Assembly (NCBI GenBank): GCA_004154925.1
Contig: QJNS01000012.1
Location: forward strand, 496,001-560,000
Direction: 5' to 3'
Origin: Monosporascus cannonballus
Lineage: Eukaryota; Ascomycota; Sordariomycetes; Xylariales
DNA length: 64,000 nt
The notes below the pieces were generated by a model that worked only from the letters and a program-made list of their open reading frames with translations, searched no databases and had not been told where the DNA came from. Positions 11,070 through 24,336 of this stretch are shown here, one piece after another (positions within the stretch are counted from its first letter, which is position 1; the number at the start of each line of letters is the position of its first letter). The position numbers and the translations under genes are program-made.

Positions 11070-12876
11070 GACGAACTGTCCGGTTAATTATGGGAGGTGT
11101 CACTAGTATGAAGATGAAGACAACGAACCAAAGGCCTGGGGCTGAGAGCTGGGAAATGCTAAAATGGATGACAGGTTGTTGGCGAGAATGCCGATAAGAG
11201 GGCGATATGCTGAAAGACTATGCTAGCATGGAAAAGAAAAATGATAATAACCAGGGAGGACCAACAAGATATTGTCAATGCGTATGTGTGGCCCCGTGCG
11301 GCAGTCAGGATTCGGAGGCAGTGCTTTGCGCGGGGAACGCCCAGGTCCTCGGGGTTATTCAAGCCTACCCCGGTGACTTATTATCTCCTGTCTGGGACTT
11401 GAGGTTCTTAGTTCTCCTAGAGTCAGGTGGGTAAAAAGGTATATGCATTGGACATAGAGAGGCAGATAGGGACGTGTAGATACAATGTGAATCCCAATGC
11501 TGGTGGTTGGTTGCGACTCTCCTATGATGCTCCTAAGGTCCGAAGGTCGTAAGGTTCTAAGGTGGGGTTTGGTGGTTTTGACATGCCGATCTCTAAAGAT
11601 GGTGACGCCCTCCAGGCCTTTAGGCTAGGGCCTTCCAGGTATGTGCTAACCGCTCGGGAAGTTTGCGCTCTTTCTTGTTCTGTCTCTCGTCTTTTAGTTC
11701 AATGCGATTAATCAATTCATGTTGGAAAGCGGTCGTTGATGGATGCTGATGTGTAAGGTTCCTTTCAGGCAGGCTGAACTAACTGATATGATAGTAATTG
11801 TTGTTCACGGGGAAGACGTAACTCTTTGAACATCCCCCCTCAACGACTAGAAAGGAGGAGACTGGCAAGGAGATGGGAATCGACGCAAGGGAACAAAATG
11901 GTAGATAGGAATGACTCGTTCCAGTCAAGACAGGTATGCAAATGATCAACGCTGTCACATGCGCAAAGCGCATTACTTACCTATATGGCGTCAAAAGAAG
12001 AAATCGAAAAGGGATAACAAAACGAGGCGACTATGGGATCCTCGATCCACTCAGCTGCATGACGATGGCTTCTCCTGCTCTGGTGGCCCGGGCTTTTTGG
12101 ATCGCTCGTGACTCCAAGAAAGGGTTCCCGAATGCCATATGTATCGACCCACCACCATTGGAGCAAGCATCAAAGGAAGGGGGATGGGAGGCTGCGTGAC
12201 GCGAGACATCTCTTACCTTATGGTAATGTACTTATGTAGGCTGGGATGAATAGAACACGCTGCGACCCTGTCCGACTGCCAAGGGTCTATGAGCTAAAAA
12301 TAAAAATCACCCAAAAACACAAATTGACGAATGCCCAGCATCATATGTGCACATATGCACCAAGTGGGTCTCTGAGCCAGTGCTGTCTGCGGATCTCAGC
12401 TAATAATGAATCTCCCAAGGAGGCTTCGTATGAAAGGGGCCGCAGCAGCTAACTAGCCCCCCATCATTCAGCTGCTCCTATTTCCGCTACTACCAGCCAA
12501 CTTGTAAATAAAATCTGATAAGTAGGTAGATATACTATCGTGCGTTTCAGAATTGCTTCGTATCTCTCAGAAGCTCCTCGGAACCGGGATGTTATGCACG
12601 CTTCGATATACGCAAGAATCAAACAGCCACAGAACCAACTCATTCCCAATCTTGACATCATTAGCGGGTCGTGTTTAACACAGCATTATTCCCCACTAAA
12701 GGACTGCATGGATGCCAGCCAGGAGGATGTCGAGGATATGTCTGATGCGGTGTTTATTACGCAGCGGCCCCCTGTATTATGGACAGTCTATCAACGGCTT
12801 GCGCCTAAGTCTATGTCACTATGGCGCTGATCGCTCTCCTTTTGTATTCAAGGAACACCACGCAGGGGAGACAGAA
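11070..12876. other. Intergenic region, no gene supported
   Basis: GC-balanced, with many short overlapping frames (longest below 100 codons) and no recognisable domain. The left part is probably the promoter of the minus-strand gene ending upstream at 11069. The right part lies 3' of the acyl-CoA oxidase pseudogene. No tRNA or clear repeat was seen. Confidence 0.5.
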
Positions 12877-14944
12877 TCACAACTTGGATGTCGTCCACGC
12901 CGGTCTAATATAGCCGCCCCAAGTATCGGCATGTCTCCCGCCATCCTTCCTTCCCGCGACGTTGATGGCTAGCTGCTCGGTCCACTTCATCAGGGTCTCG
13001 TACGCATTGCCGTCCTTCATCCCGATTGCACTTGATAGTGCGGCGTCGGTCAAGTCCCACGAGTCAGTGAGCCCGATCGCCTCCGGCAGCAGGTCGTCGA
13101 GGAGACTATTGATGGCATCCCGAATGGTATCTAGCTGAATGCCTGAGAGGAACCCCTCCTCGACGAATGAAAGGGCGTCCGTAGACTGCGGGTTCGTGAT
13201 CGTCGAGAGCGCGAAGACCGATCTTAGTTTGCATAAGACCTTGCCAACCGCGACATCTTTTACCCTCTCCGTGGCCTCGACGAAGTCCCGGAGCACTAGG
13301 TATTCGACGTGTGCCCTCGCCGCCGAGGTTAACAATACGATATGCTGGCTCCAAACCTGTGCCTTCGTCTCTCCGATCTTCAACCCCTGGACTAGTCTGG
13401 AATCTGCCTTGCCAATCAGGTGTTGAGCACGATGCCGGAAAATTAGAAGCCGTGTGTTCGAATTCGTGGAGTCGATCAAGCAGGCGTTGGAACACTTCTC
13501 CGTGAAAGGAGAGATGAGGCATGTCAGGTCGTCCGGGAGCTCAGCCGTCGAGGGCCTACCCCCGAACCCCCGCGTCCATTTCATCAGGTATCTGGCCGTC
13601 TATTGCAAAAGGATATGGGCATCTCCTTCTCCCGTATACATCACCGCGAAAGACTGTACGATATCCGGCAAGCCAGAAGTGAGGAGGTACCCATAGCCAC
13701 CACATGCCCTTCTACAATCCTCTGCGCCGTCTAGGGCTGTAGCCGACGACCAGGCTTTTACCCCGCGGTCAGGGCGTGGGCGGACTGCATAGTGCTGAAA
13801 TTACCCTCCGCTCCTTGTTTTTTAAAAGTCGTGCTGAGCCGCCTCTCAGTGTTGTGAAGTAAAAAGAATCGTGTACGCCTTCGCTAGGGTCGTCAGTAGG
13901 CGGTAATCTTGACTCTTGTATTGTATGATGGCGACCCCGGTGCCAGGTGCGTCCTCGCCGTGTGTGAAGTTCCCCCGTTTTCTGACTGTCGAGAACTGGA
14001 TAGCGATGATTACCGCCTCGGCGAGTTGTATCGAGGTGACACGGGCCATTTTGGAGCGGGCGACCAACGTAGTCCCGTAGGAAGCCTCTTCATAGACGTT
14101 GGACCCTCCTCGCGTAGGTTCCGTCTCTGGCCACAGAAGCTTGTGTAGAAAGCATGTTATCCCTAGGAATGACGACGTCGTTCAAACGGGCAAATCCGTT
14201 ATCGTTCTGATTGTGGTTGAGCTTGGGACCAATGTCACCTAATTCGATACCCTCGAATGCCTCTCCCGTCTCAATGTCCCGCAGCTGTAACATGAAAGGG
14301 TGTACTCCGTACTCTCTGCCCTTGATGATGAGGCGCGCCATGACAATCCCGTGCGAGGCGGCAAAGCCCATGGCTCCCGGTCAGAACTTGGTACTCGACA
14401 GCGTTGGCGTGTTGAGCAAGAAACCGTCTCGCGACTCATTGAAAGTTGCCGTCGTCTCCAACCCTCTCACAGAGGTGCTATGGCTAAGTTCCGTCTGCAT
14501 ATACGCGCCGTTGATCTGCCCCTTCGTCGCCGGCACGAGCCACCGCGACTTCTGCTCGGGCGAGGCCATCAGCTCCAGCATCTTGATGAACATAGAAGTC
14601 GACAGGCCAAAGGGGCTGTTGTTGAAGAGCGGGAGCCGCGGCGTCATCCAGTCGAAGAAGTCGTGGCCGGACTTAGCTCGATCGTCCCACGCCGCTTTAC
14701 CCATCCTCAGCCCGTCGATGTACAGATCCTCGCGGCTGGTCTTCGCGTACCGCCGGGGAAGCCGCGAAGTGTCTAATGTGCCGAGTACCGCCTCGACTCG
14801 AGCCCACGCCTCGCGTCTACGGCGCACTGTGTCTGCATCGCCGTAGATGACCCGAGTCAAGGCTTCAACGTCGAAGCTCGCCCGGGACTGGGCCTCGGCC
14901 ATCATCTCGGGCTGGGAAAGCGAGGCATCGCGCTTACTCGCCAT
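12877..14944 (-). pseudogene. Peroxisomal acyl-CoA oxidase, disrupted
   Basis: The family carries out the first, FAD-dependent step of peroxisomal beta-oxidation. Starting at MASKRDASLSQPEMM (14944), the translation follows the family. An N-terminal helical region is followed by GAYMQTELSHSTSVRGLETT, then the FAD-domain blocks LNTPTLSSTK, VHPFMLQLRD and IGPKLNHNQNDNGF. Next come the C-terminal blocks AIQFSTVRKRG and CRRACGGYGY, then a GEGD segment holding the presumed catalytic Glu. The C-terminus is SKL, a type 1 peroxisomal signal. Lesions: TGA at 14381-14383 where Trp is expected; a frameshift near 14097; two opposite frameshifts near 13855 and in the C-run 13761-13764; TAG at 13600-13602 where Gln is expected. 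Both stops are CpA-to-TpA type. Length is about 690 codons, normal for the family, with no intron needed. Sequencing error could explain the indels, less easily both stops. Confidence 0.85.
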
Positions 14945-15714
14945 GGTGCGTAGTGTGCGTGCGGGGCTGGGTGTATGATAGAATGCCTCTTCGACCAAGG
15001 GCAACGGTATAAACTTATGGTGGTGGTAAACGTCTGATGGTGAGAAGATGACGGCGATAAACGTTTGATAGTGAGAAGATAATGCACTCCGGTAGTGGAA
15101 AGTGAAACTCAAAGCAGAATGATCTACCGGGGAGAGTCAACGGCATATTAGGTGTAGGTTATTCGTGTATCATTACTTGATTCCCGTTGTTTGCGATTCC
15201 CTACATAGGTGGCGGACAGAAAAAATTAGCTTACGTGCATAGGCGCAAAGTGAACAGTAACAACGTTGAACAAAAGGCATACACAGCATGAGGCAGCATT
15301 TCACGTCGATGCAAGGCTAGCCATGCCACTTCACCTGTTTAGTTTCTATGGAAAACCTAGATCGCTAGTCTGAAATCTACGGCGGCTATTGCTGCTTGCA
15401 TATCCGGCGCCTGTACGTCCACAATTGCTACATAAAAAATAGTTATTATTCGGGAACATTGGACGTGCCCAACCTAGGAGCTTAACGGACTAAGGAAAGT
15501 GACTCGGAGTTATTATGTAAGTCCCACGATGCGTTCAGTCATCGCGCGGCACCCTGGAATAAATGTGCACGCCAGGCAGAGTAGGTTGAGATATGCCGCC
15601 GTCCTGGCTCTCCGTGACTGTCATAAATCTGTTCATCCACCCAGATAATCAAGTATGGCGCCATGGAGATGCGATGGTACGGGGCTTCACACCGTCAGCT
15701 CACGAGGCAAGCTA
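14945..15714. other. Region upstream of the oxidase, up to the transposon end; no gene
   Basis: The frame of the oxidase stays open upstream to 15112, but the segment has no family similarity, so ATG at 14944 is preferred. The rest (15113-15714) is GC-balanced and without a convincing frame; it would contain the former promoter. It ends at the inverted repeat of the DNA transposon. Confidence 0.5.
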
Positions 15715-15748
15715 GACCCCCGGTCAACGCACCACCCCCTCAACGCCC
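15715..15748 (+). repeat. Left terminal inverted repeat of the pogo-type transposon
   Basis: 34 bp, GACCCCCGGTCAACGCACC then ACCCCCTCAACGCCC, matching the reverse complement of 24337-24370 with a single C/T difference. It is preceded by TA. Confidence 0.9.
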
Positions 15749-17436
15749 ACCCCCAATTTGAGGCTATCGCCAAACCATCTATATACTTCAAAAAATCAAG
15801 AACTTAATAACCAATTAAGCAACCCCTTTCGGTTTTTTATGAAATCGCATTATTATATAATTAGGATCATCAGTATAATATTCGTCTTCTTTACCTTCTT
15901 CATCTTGGGCTTCGTTTTGCGGAGTGACGGAAAAAGGTCCTTGCGCGTTACCCTTTAGCTCGGCCTTTATTTGTCTAACGTTCTTTAGCCGTACGAATTC
16001 TAAATTAAGGTCAGCGTCCACCTTCCTTAGCTTTTTCGGACGTACCTTTTTAAGGGCTAAAGTTAATTAGCTATTATGATTTTCGAAAGCGGTTAATTCG
16101 CTATTAAATACGTTAAATATTTTACGTATTTTGCTGCATAATAACCGAACGGTAAATTTTTCGAAAGTTAGATCGACTTTAATTAAGGTTATTTCCATAT
16201 TTTTAAATGCTGTAATGATTTAAATATATTAAGATTTATTAACGCGATTAATTCGACAAAATCGGGGTATTATAGGATAATATATAACTTAATAACTGGT
16301 TTATTTTCCGATCTCTCGTTTTTTTTCATATGTAAATTCTTTAAAGCCTTGTTCCGATCAACAGGCCACATATCTAAAGTCTTAAAACCTGTTTTGATAT
16401 ATCGTAAGACTTTCATAACCTTATTCCAGGCCTTAGCAAACGCCTATAGGAAATCCGTTTTGTCTATTACCTTCGAAGCTCTCCCGTAATAACTTTCCCG
16501 GAACCAATAACGGTACCTGCATTTGAGGACGAAAAAAACACTTACATTAAGCGGCTGCTATACGTACGATGAATATAAAGACAAAAAAACGATATAAATT
16601 TTATTAATTACGCAAATCTATTTAAATTCTATAATAATATAGCTATTATAGTCCTCGATAATAAAAAACTTTTATTCCTATAAATTAATAGGTTTAGTAT
16701 AAGGGATAAACATCTTTCGTACTTACTTCAGCTTAATATCGGTATTAATCCAGCTATTTGAAAATGTCGTAAAGTATCAGTTTTTATATGGTTGGTCCTC
16801 CGTATCGTAAAACTATTGTTATTATACGTTAACGACGTTAAATATAATTAACGGAAAAAAACGCGCTTATTTGGGCTAATATAAGTTATAACGGATATCC
16901 AAATATATTAAAAGGTATTTTTTTTAAAAAAAATTAAAGGCTTTTTAAGTAGAAAAAAGTTTTATCCCACACCTTTTATTATCCTAAATTTGTCTGCGTT
17001 ATATTTATTCCGAGAATATATCTTTTATATTTTCGACAAAGCTAAATAATTAAACAATATAATATATATAACTTCGATAACTTTATTTACGCGTTGATGA
17101 TTAACGGCCGGACCTTTAAATATCTTAATTTCGTAATAACGTTTAAAAAAATTACGTTACTTATCTTTTTCTTAGCCATTCGCGGCTGCCGAAATTAATA
17201 AAAAAACGTTACGCGTACGTACGGAATCGGGAATAGGAAAAAGCGTATCTAAGCTGGCCCTGGATCATAACCTATTTAATTAACTGGTTTTCCAGGACCT
17301 TGGGTACCTTCTGACGGTCCTCGTTACGCTTTTTCCGGGTTTGTATACCTTTAATTTTGCGACGAAAACAAATACGTTCGACCTGGTATAGCTTAAAGGC
17401 GGTTCGGATAAATCTCCTATTTGCGACCTCGTTAAT

Positions 17437-17818
17437 TGTGACGGCTAGGCGGTTTAACCAACTATTAAACCTTAAGTCGACGGGTTTATGTTGGCAGAAG
17501 TATCGTGGGAATCTAAACAATAAATACAGTAATCGTATTACATCTTTTAATACCGGAAATGCCTTATTACAAACGATTAATATTAATAAATATTGCAAGT
17601 TAAAGCTATCTAAATTATGGAACTAATAAACGTATATATCTTTATGCGTTAATTAAATTTTCATTGGATCTCGACGTTATCGCAAATCCAATACCATTAG
17701 ATTCGGTTAGTTCTATATGAATTTATTTAGATCTTGATGCCAAAAAAGATCCAAATTACGTAACTCTTTTTTATATGTCCGACCGTTTTCGTGGCCGATC
17801 TTGGGTTAGGTCGTAATA
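17437..17818 (-). repeat. 3' LTR of G3 (382 bp)
   Basis: Plus-strand ends are TGTGACGGCTAGGCGG and GGTCGTAATA. The outer (left) half keeps GC-rich sequence, while the inner end is more TpA-altered than its partner at 23787-24168. The adjacent purine tract (minus strand) spans 17819-17835. Confidence 0.92.
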
Positions 17819-17886
17819 CGATTTTCCTTTTTCTAGGATTTTTACCTTTAAAAATTTTCCTTCCTGGTAAGTTATTCTCCTTTACC

Positions 17887-18488
17887 ATAACAAGTCGTAT
17901 TATTAACCGTAAGCTTCGTAATCGTCCTAATTAAAAAAAAACTTAAATTCTTTAGCTGCTTATATTGTTAAATTTGGGTTTGAAATTATACCGTATATGC
18001 CTTATTTCGAAAATAGTACCAAATATCAAATAATTAAAAAAATTCGTCGTTATAACAAATATATTAAGAATTATCGTCGTTACGATAATTCTAATATCCT
18101 AATTAATTCCTTACATCGTATTAAGGAAGAAAAAGATCGTTTAAATCGCGAAAAAACTATTGCTAAAAAAACGCTTTTACGCCTTTAATAAAAATTGAAA
18201 AAGGATTTAGTACGCAAATAACGTGACATCGACGAGACCATTAATCGCTTTCTTTGTCTTTATCGTCAAAAGAAATTTCTTCATACCAAGAGAGTCAAAA
18301 TTGTTAATCGCGGTCTTTAGTTAATGGATAAACTGGACGAACAGAAACGTATAAAGGCCGAAGTTCTTTTTCCTATACCATCCCTCACTTCCCTTAACTA
18401 ATTTATTCCCGAAAACTTCGATTAAAGGGCTTTCCTTAATCACCCCGTCGTTACTAATAAAAGTTTTTTAATAGGCATTAAGCGCTAA
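17887..18488 (+). pseudogene. Antisense accessory ORF, copy in G3
   Basis: Starts TSRIINRKLRNR after an ATA that corresponds to ATG in other copies, a RIP-type loss of the start codon. Includes an open stretch at 17997-18188 (RYNKYIKNYRRYDNSN, then a charged helix-like tract LHRIKEEKDRLNREK). Further on are KRVKIVNRGL and MDKLDEQKRIKAE, ending NKSFLIGIKR at a TAA at 18486-18488. At least one frame change and several stops at expected Trp codons. Overlaps the antisense end of pol. Homologous blocks occur in the other copies of the family; no known domain recognised. Confidence 0.6.
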
Positions 18489-21400
18489 TAAGGTTTTTGG
18501 CGGGTTCCTAGGTGTTTTCGAAATTTAGGTACTTTTTCCATTTAATCAAATACTAAATAAGTCCGTTTTATTTTCGTATATCGAAATTTTTTTTTTACTT
18601 CGTATGCTTATTCGTTTTTTATTTTTATATCGTCCTATACCGTATATATTTTAATTATATTTATTGCTAACTTAAATAAAAAAATATAAAAAATTGGATA
18701 AAGTTTAACTTTTGATAAAAGTTCTAATTAATAATTTTTTTTTGAAATTTTTTTGGCAATTTTGTATAAACCGATATATTTAAAATCAAGTTTTTTGCTA
18801 AATGTTTTTATCTAAATGTTTTTTATAATAAAAAAACCATTTTCCCTTTTTCGAAAATTAATTTTTTTAATTTTTTTAATTATAATATTTATTTATTTAA
18901 TTTCGTACGAATTTTAAATTTATCTTTATTTCTTGGTATAATTATCGTAATTATTTTAACGTAAGGATTATTTTAATATTAATTAGACCGTTATTACGTA
19001 TTTTTTTGTAAATTTCCGAAATAAAACCAAAATTTAAGTTCGTAAATATTATCTTAATATTTTCGTAATAATTAATATTATAAGTTAATTAAGTAATCGG
19101 TAACTTTTTAACCTAATTATTTTATTTATAATTGATGTAATATCGTAAGTAAATTTCTAAAATTTAGTTTATTCGCTTTATTTATTTATCCATTTATAAT
19201 TTAAATACGTTAAATAATTTATGATTTAGGCCGATTTATACCGTAAGGCCTTACCAAAATTTTAATACAAATATCGATCTTTTATTTAACATATTTTTTA
19301 TTAGTAATTTATATTTACTAAAAATATATCTAAAAAAATGTATACTAATTGTTCGGCGTTTATATTCTTATAATATAATAAAAAATAAGAAAATTTCCTA
19401 AATCGATCGACGATTACAAAAATGCTATCGTAATATATTTCCGTAATCAGATTTTTTAATATAGGAATTTTATTAATAAAATCGAACGTAATTAAATATA
19501 ATAATTATTTTGTAATTGATAATAACTGTAATTTTCCGTATAGTTTGTATCGTCGAGTCTTTGCTTTAACGCAAATATTGCATTACCGTATAACTTTTTA
19601 TACCGTTAATTTTATTCCAGGAAAAAAATATATGCATTAAAATCGCTTTAAGGTTTTGTAAATCCCTAGATATCTATATAATTAATATTCGTATATTTTT
19701 TGTATTAAGTTTTTCTGGTATTTTTTTAAAATTTATATCTTATTTATTCTTTAGTTTTCTAGGAAATTATTATTATACTGTTAAATTTTCTAATATATAT
19801 TATAAGGTACTGCCCGAATTATCGCAATTTATCGTAAACGTAAATATCTTTTTATAGTAATACCAAAAATTATATAATTAATTTTGACCAATTTTTTTTT
19901 CGAAATTTAATCGTTTGCTTAAAGTATTTATTTTGCCGTTTTCTGATTTTTTATGGATAATAACGAAATCGAAATTCGCCAATTTTTCCACATATTTTAA
20001 TTATTATCCTATAAACTCCTTAATTATAATAAATCGGGTAAAATTTTGATAATCCGTATAAATTTTAACCTGGTACAAATTTCCTTTTAAAAAATACCTA
20101 AACTCTCGAAATGCCATAATAATGGCCATAAATTCCTTATTTAAAATACCGTAATTAAGTTCGGTTCTTTTTAATTTATACAAAAAAATAAAATAAGGTA
20201 TATTTTACCTTAATTATTTCGTTATCCGATTATTACGTTTAATGCGTAATCCGAAATATCGGTTTTTAACTTAATAAAATAATTTAAATCGTATATAATT
20301 AATACTAATTTATTAATAATTGCATCTTTAATACCTTAAAATGCTTTTTCCGTATTTGGTATCTATTTAATTTTTTTTTTCGTAAAATTCGTTAAGGGTA
20401 TAATTATCTTGTTAAAATTTCGAATAAACTTCCTATAATAATTAACGAATCTAAAAAATGCTTATATTTTTTTAATTATTATTAATATTTATTATTTTAT
20501 AATTACAACGATTTTCTTAGGATTTATTTTAATATATCCTGGAATAATAATATATCCCAGATATTTTACTTTTTGTATATAAAATTAATTTTTTCCCGCA
20601 TTAACAAATAATTTTACGTTTTGTAAAACTTAAAAAACTTTATAAACGTATCCTACATATATTTTTTCCGTCTTTAAAAAATTAAGAATATCGTCAAAAT
20701 AACAAACAACAAAAATATTAAGGTATTTTCGTAATACGTAATTTATTATCCGCTAAAAGGTTATTAATACGTTCGTAAATTTTATTAGTATAATCAAATA
20801 CTTAAATAATCCGTACTTTATCCTAAAAGCTATTTTTTATTCGTATCCTTTTTTAATTTTAATAAGGTTATATCCATTTTTAAAATCAAATATTATAAAC
20901 CATATAATTCCGTAAAATCGGTTTTTTATTTCCGTAATTAGGAATAATAATATTCGATTTTAATAATAACGTTATTTAATTATCGATAATTAACTATAAA
21001 TTATAATTTTTCGGTTTTCTTAAATACGAAAAATATAAGGTATTTTGCTAGTAATTTCGAAAATCGAATTTATCTTTTTTATAACCGAATTTCCAGGTAT
21101 TCTTTAAAGGTACGTAATTCGTTTTTATTAAGATTATAAATAACGTAAAACTTTGTCGAAAATCCTTTTTTAAAAATTATTTCGTAATTTTATTTGCTAT
21201 ATTCTAATAATTTCATATCAAACTCCCTTTTAAAGAACTGCTTATATTTATAATATTATAATAATACATTAATTAAATCTTTTAATTTTTGGGTTATTAT
21301 TTTTATTATTCTAAATCGTTATTTAATTACTTTAATTTCGTTTTAATAATAATAATAATACGTCGAATTTTTTAAAAAATATTTATTTTTTTATATATTT

Positions 21401-23750
21401 TATTCCTTTAGGTGGTAAAGTATTTATCGTATCCTTATACTTATATTCGTCGCTATTATCGATCGAATATTAAGATCTTATTTTTTTTCTTTATTTATTA
21501 ATAAGAAATAAAACGAATTTTACCTGGCTAATTTTACCGTTAATCAAAACTCCGTATTAGCATATCCATGGTAATTTTAAGATTATATCGTAATTTCCGA
21601 ATAAAACGATATCGAAATTAATTATTTGGTATTATCCTTTAACAAAAATCTCGAAATAATTAATTTCGCATATAATTTTTCCGTTATCGTAAACGAATTC
21701 CTAACCTTCGATATTCGTTATTATATAAAGTTTTAATTTATATTTTTATAATAATTTAAATTTATTAATTATATTTGGTATAATATAATTTCCGCTTAAA
21801 GTTCCCTAATTTATTATTATAATATATTAATACGTTCCGATTTATATATCTAAAATAATAAGGTCGTTAACGTTTTTTATCGTCGCGTTTAAAGCCTTTT
21901 TTGGGAATTTCTTTTGATTTCTTTAGGTTTTGTTATCCTGCAGCTTTTTTATAAATAACCTTTTTCTTTTAATTTTTATTCGAATTTATCAAACTTTATC
22001 TATATTTCTGTATATAACGCGTTAAGCTGCTATATCTATTGTTATTGTCGGCGTATTGTTCCTTCGAGCCGTATTAAGTATTTTAGGTTTTTTTGCAATT
22101 TTTTTCCTATCGAATAATTTGTTTTCTTATATTTACGATTATATTTTATTATACGTCGTTATGGCTATCATTTTAAAGATTTTTTGTAAACTAATATATT
22201 TTTTTCTTAAAAATTCTTTTTTGGTAAAAATCTGTAATAAATATTAATTAAAAATAAAAGTCCGTAATAATTTTTTAATAATGTTTTTTTACCGTACGTT
22301 AAATTAATTCCTTTTCCGTTTAGTAATTATATTATTTATAATAATAAAAAAAGTTTTCCTGCGGGTATTATTTTTTTTCCGGCTAGCTCTTTATTTCGGT
22401 TAACTATTAGATATTTCCTGGGATTATAATTCGAAACTGTTAATATTATTAATTATTATTTTTATTATGCCCGATACGATTTACAAAATCGAATCCTTTA
22501 TAATATATTCGGGTAATTCGTACGTAAATATATTATTTCCATTTTTCGTAATTAAGATATTCTCGTTATCGACAATATATAACGTACATTTTGCCGTATC
22601 GATTGGGTATTCGGGGGCAAATTTTTTTATTTAATTCCGGTATTCGTATAATTATCCTTATAACGCTTTTTGCTATGTTCGCGATACCTATTAAACCAGT
22701 TTTCTGGCTTTTCGCATTTTTCGTTAAATTTTTTGTTGTAATAGTCCTTATTAGACCTTTAGCTGTAAATTTGTTATATACTTGGCTTAAATTATATTAA
22801 TAATTTTATTATTATTTCTTTAATTATTTTTAAATTATTTTTCCGGTTTAGGGGTTTAATTATTTTATCGTGGCCTTTTAGGTTTTTTGTATTTATAGGC
22901 CTTATATCCCATTTTGCCGTAATTAAAATATTTAATTTGGCTCCAATTTTATTTATGGGTAACGCCAAGTTCTATAAGTTTTGGCGCCGTTCCGTAAAAA
23001 GTAAAGGATGCGTTTCGTTTTTTCCCTTAGTTGGACTTATATCCCGACCGCAAAACATATTATCCTTTTTTTTTGTCTTTTTTCAAATTATCGGTTATTA
23101 ATCTTAATTATTTTTGTAATATACCGATCTAGGGCAATTAATCGTTTAATCCGAATAATTTTATTTTTTATATTATCTTTTAGCCCTTTATAAAACATAT
23201 CGATAAGGGCGTCGGTTTTATTATTTTCCCATTTTACTTTAACTGCGAAACTTTTAAAGGTTACGGCGTACTTGGACGCGGGTTTTTTTATCGGAATTAT
23301 AAAAATTATTAAACCGTTAATTATTCTTTATCCGGATTGCCGAAATTATTACGTATTTTATTTTCGAAATTGGTATAAGTTAAAAAAATTTCGTTAATAA
23401 AATTTTCCTTATTTGCTTTTTTATTTTTAAAAATTTTTTATAATAGGCTCAAATTAATTAGCCGTATCTCCTATTAAGCATACTTTTATTACTAGGATTA
23501 TATCCGCTCGATTATTAAGATTTAAAAAGCAAAAGTAAATTCGTACTTAAATTAAAAAAGTTTGAAGGTTACCTTTTTTATCGTAAGGTTCTGGTTTTTT
23601 TGGCTTTATGCGAACAAAAAAGAGTTAGGTAAATAACGTAACCTTAAGCTGTCGAACTTTTTTTTTTAGTTTCCGAATTCGAACCTAAAACTGTTAAATA
23701 AAAGTTTTTTAAATACTTGTCGATATTTTAATAATATTAAGTATTATTTA
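18450..23750 (-). pseudogene. gag-pol of G3 (decayed)
   Basis: Landmarks on the minus strand. A CCHC zinc knuckle at 22889-22930 has its three Cys and His all changed to Tyr (KYFNYGKMGYKA). The RT core is around 20440-21250, with the catalytic YFDDIL at 20690-20701 preceded by FVVC. RNase H (YTDYQN, KEFIG) is near 20000-20160, integrase about 18700-19750, and the chromodomain 18470-18620 (ENT-EPAKNLISA). Many stops arise from TGG or CAG. This order is that of Ty3/Gypsy chromoviruses. Non-functional. Confidence 0.85.
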
Positions 23751-23786
23751 GAGTTTAATAGTATTATTGAACAAAAACTTGTAACG

Positions 23787-24168
23787 TATAACGGTTAAAC
23801 AGTTTAATTAATTATTAAACCTTAAGTTAACGGGTTTATGTTGGCAGAAATATCGTAAAAATCTAAGTAATAAATATAGTAATTATATTACGTCTTATAA
23901 TACTGGAAATATTTTATTATAAACGATTAATATTAATAAATATTGTAAATTAAAGTTATTTAAATTATGGAATTAATAAACGTATATATCTTTATGCGTT
24001 AATTAAATCTTTATTAAATCTTGACGTTGTCGCAAATCCAATACTATTGGATTCGGTTGGTTCTGTATGGATTTATTTGGATCTTGATGCCAAAAAAGAT
24101 CCAAATTACGTGACTCCTTTTTGTGGGTCTGACCGTTTTCGTGGCCGATCTTGGGTTGGGTCGTAATA
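23787..24168 (-). repeat. 5' LTR of G3 (382 bp)
   Basis: Same length as its partner. The inner edge is TATAACGGTTAAACAG, a RIP form of TGTGACGGCTAGGCGG. The outer edge GGCCGATCTTGGGTTGGGTC is almost unmutated. It is followed by the duplication TTAAT. Confidence 0.92.
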
Positions 24169-24336
24169 TTAATCGCCTCCGCAATACGTAATTAAGCGGC
24201 AAAACCCATATCGTTAAAATTACCTGATTCTATAAATTAAGAAAGTACGATTTGTTTTCCGAGGAGACGTTATTTTGATAGAGATATATATATTTGAAGT
24301 TAGGGTCAGTGCGTTGGGTGTCTCGAAAATTCGGTG

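Larger units (their letters stand above)
17437..24168 (-). mobile_element. Complete RIP-decayed chromodomain Gypsy element (copy G3), TSD TTAAT
   Basis: A full-length element of 6.7 kb with two 382-bp LTRs (17437-17818 and 23787-24168) flanked by direct repeats TTAAT at 17432-17436 and 24169-24173. Coding order on the minus strand from the right is gag, protease region, RT, RNase H, integrase, chromodomain. A purine-rich tract lies against the left LTR, so that is the 3' LTR. An accessory frame runs antisense at 17887-18488. The element sits inside a transposase gene, so it is younger than the DNA transposon. Confidence 0.9.
15815..24230 (-). pseudogene. RIP-decayed pogo/Fot1 DDE transposase, interrupted
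   Basis: Read from about 24230 leftward, across the Gypsy insertion (17432-24168), to a stop at 15815. The N-terminal helix-turn-helix block (ALRIAEAI, then NEVANRRFIRTAFKLYQV) is cut exactly at the duplicated TTAAT. Next comes a second DNA-binding block ending FLKRHP-like near 17090. The first catalytic Asp is in NADKF (codon 16992-16994), where the family has NADEFG. The second is in IEDYNSY (about 16640), a RIP form of DGHGSH. It is followed by SLYSSYV-QPLNV, for PPHSSHVLQPLDV. The end includes IKTGFKTLDMWPVDRNKAL, matching the family's SGFRATGLWPL block, then an acidic tail. Stops replace Trp and Gln codons. Confidence 0.82.

Noticed and set aside
13846..14067. Introns as the explanation for frame breaks in the acyl-CoA oxidase
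   Set aside because: Family similarity runs continuously through each break without excess sequence, so indels rather than introns are needed.
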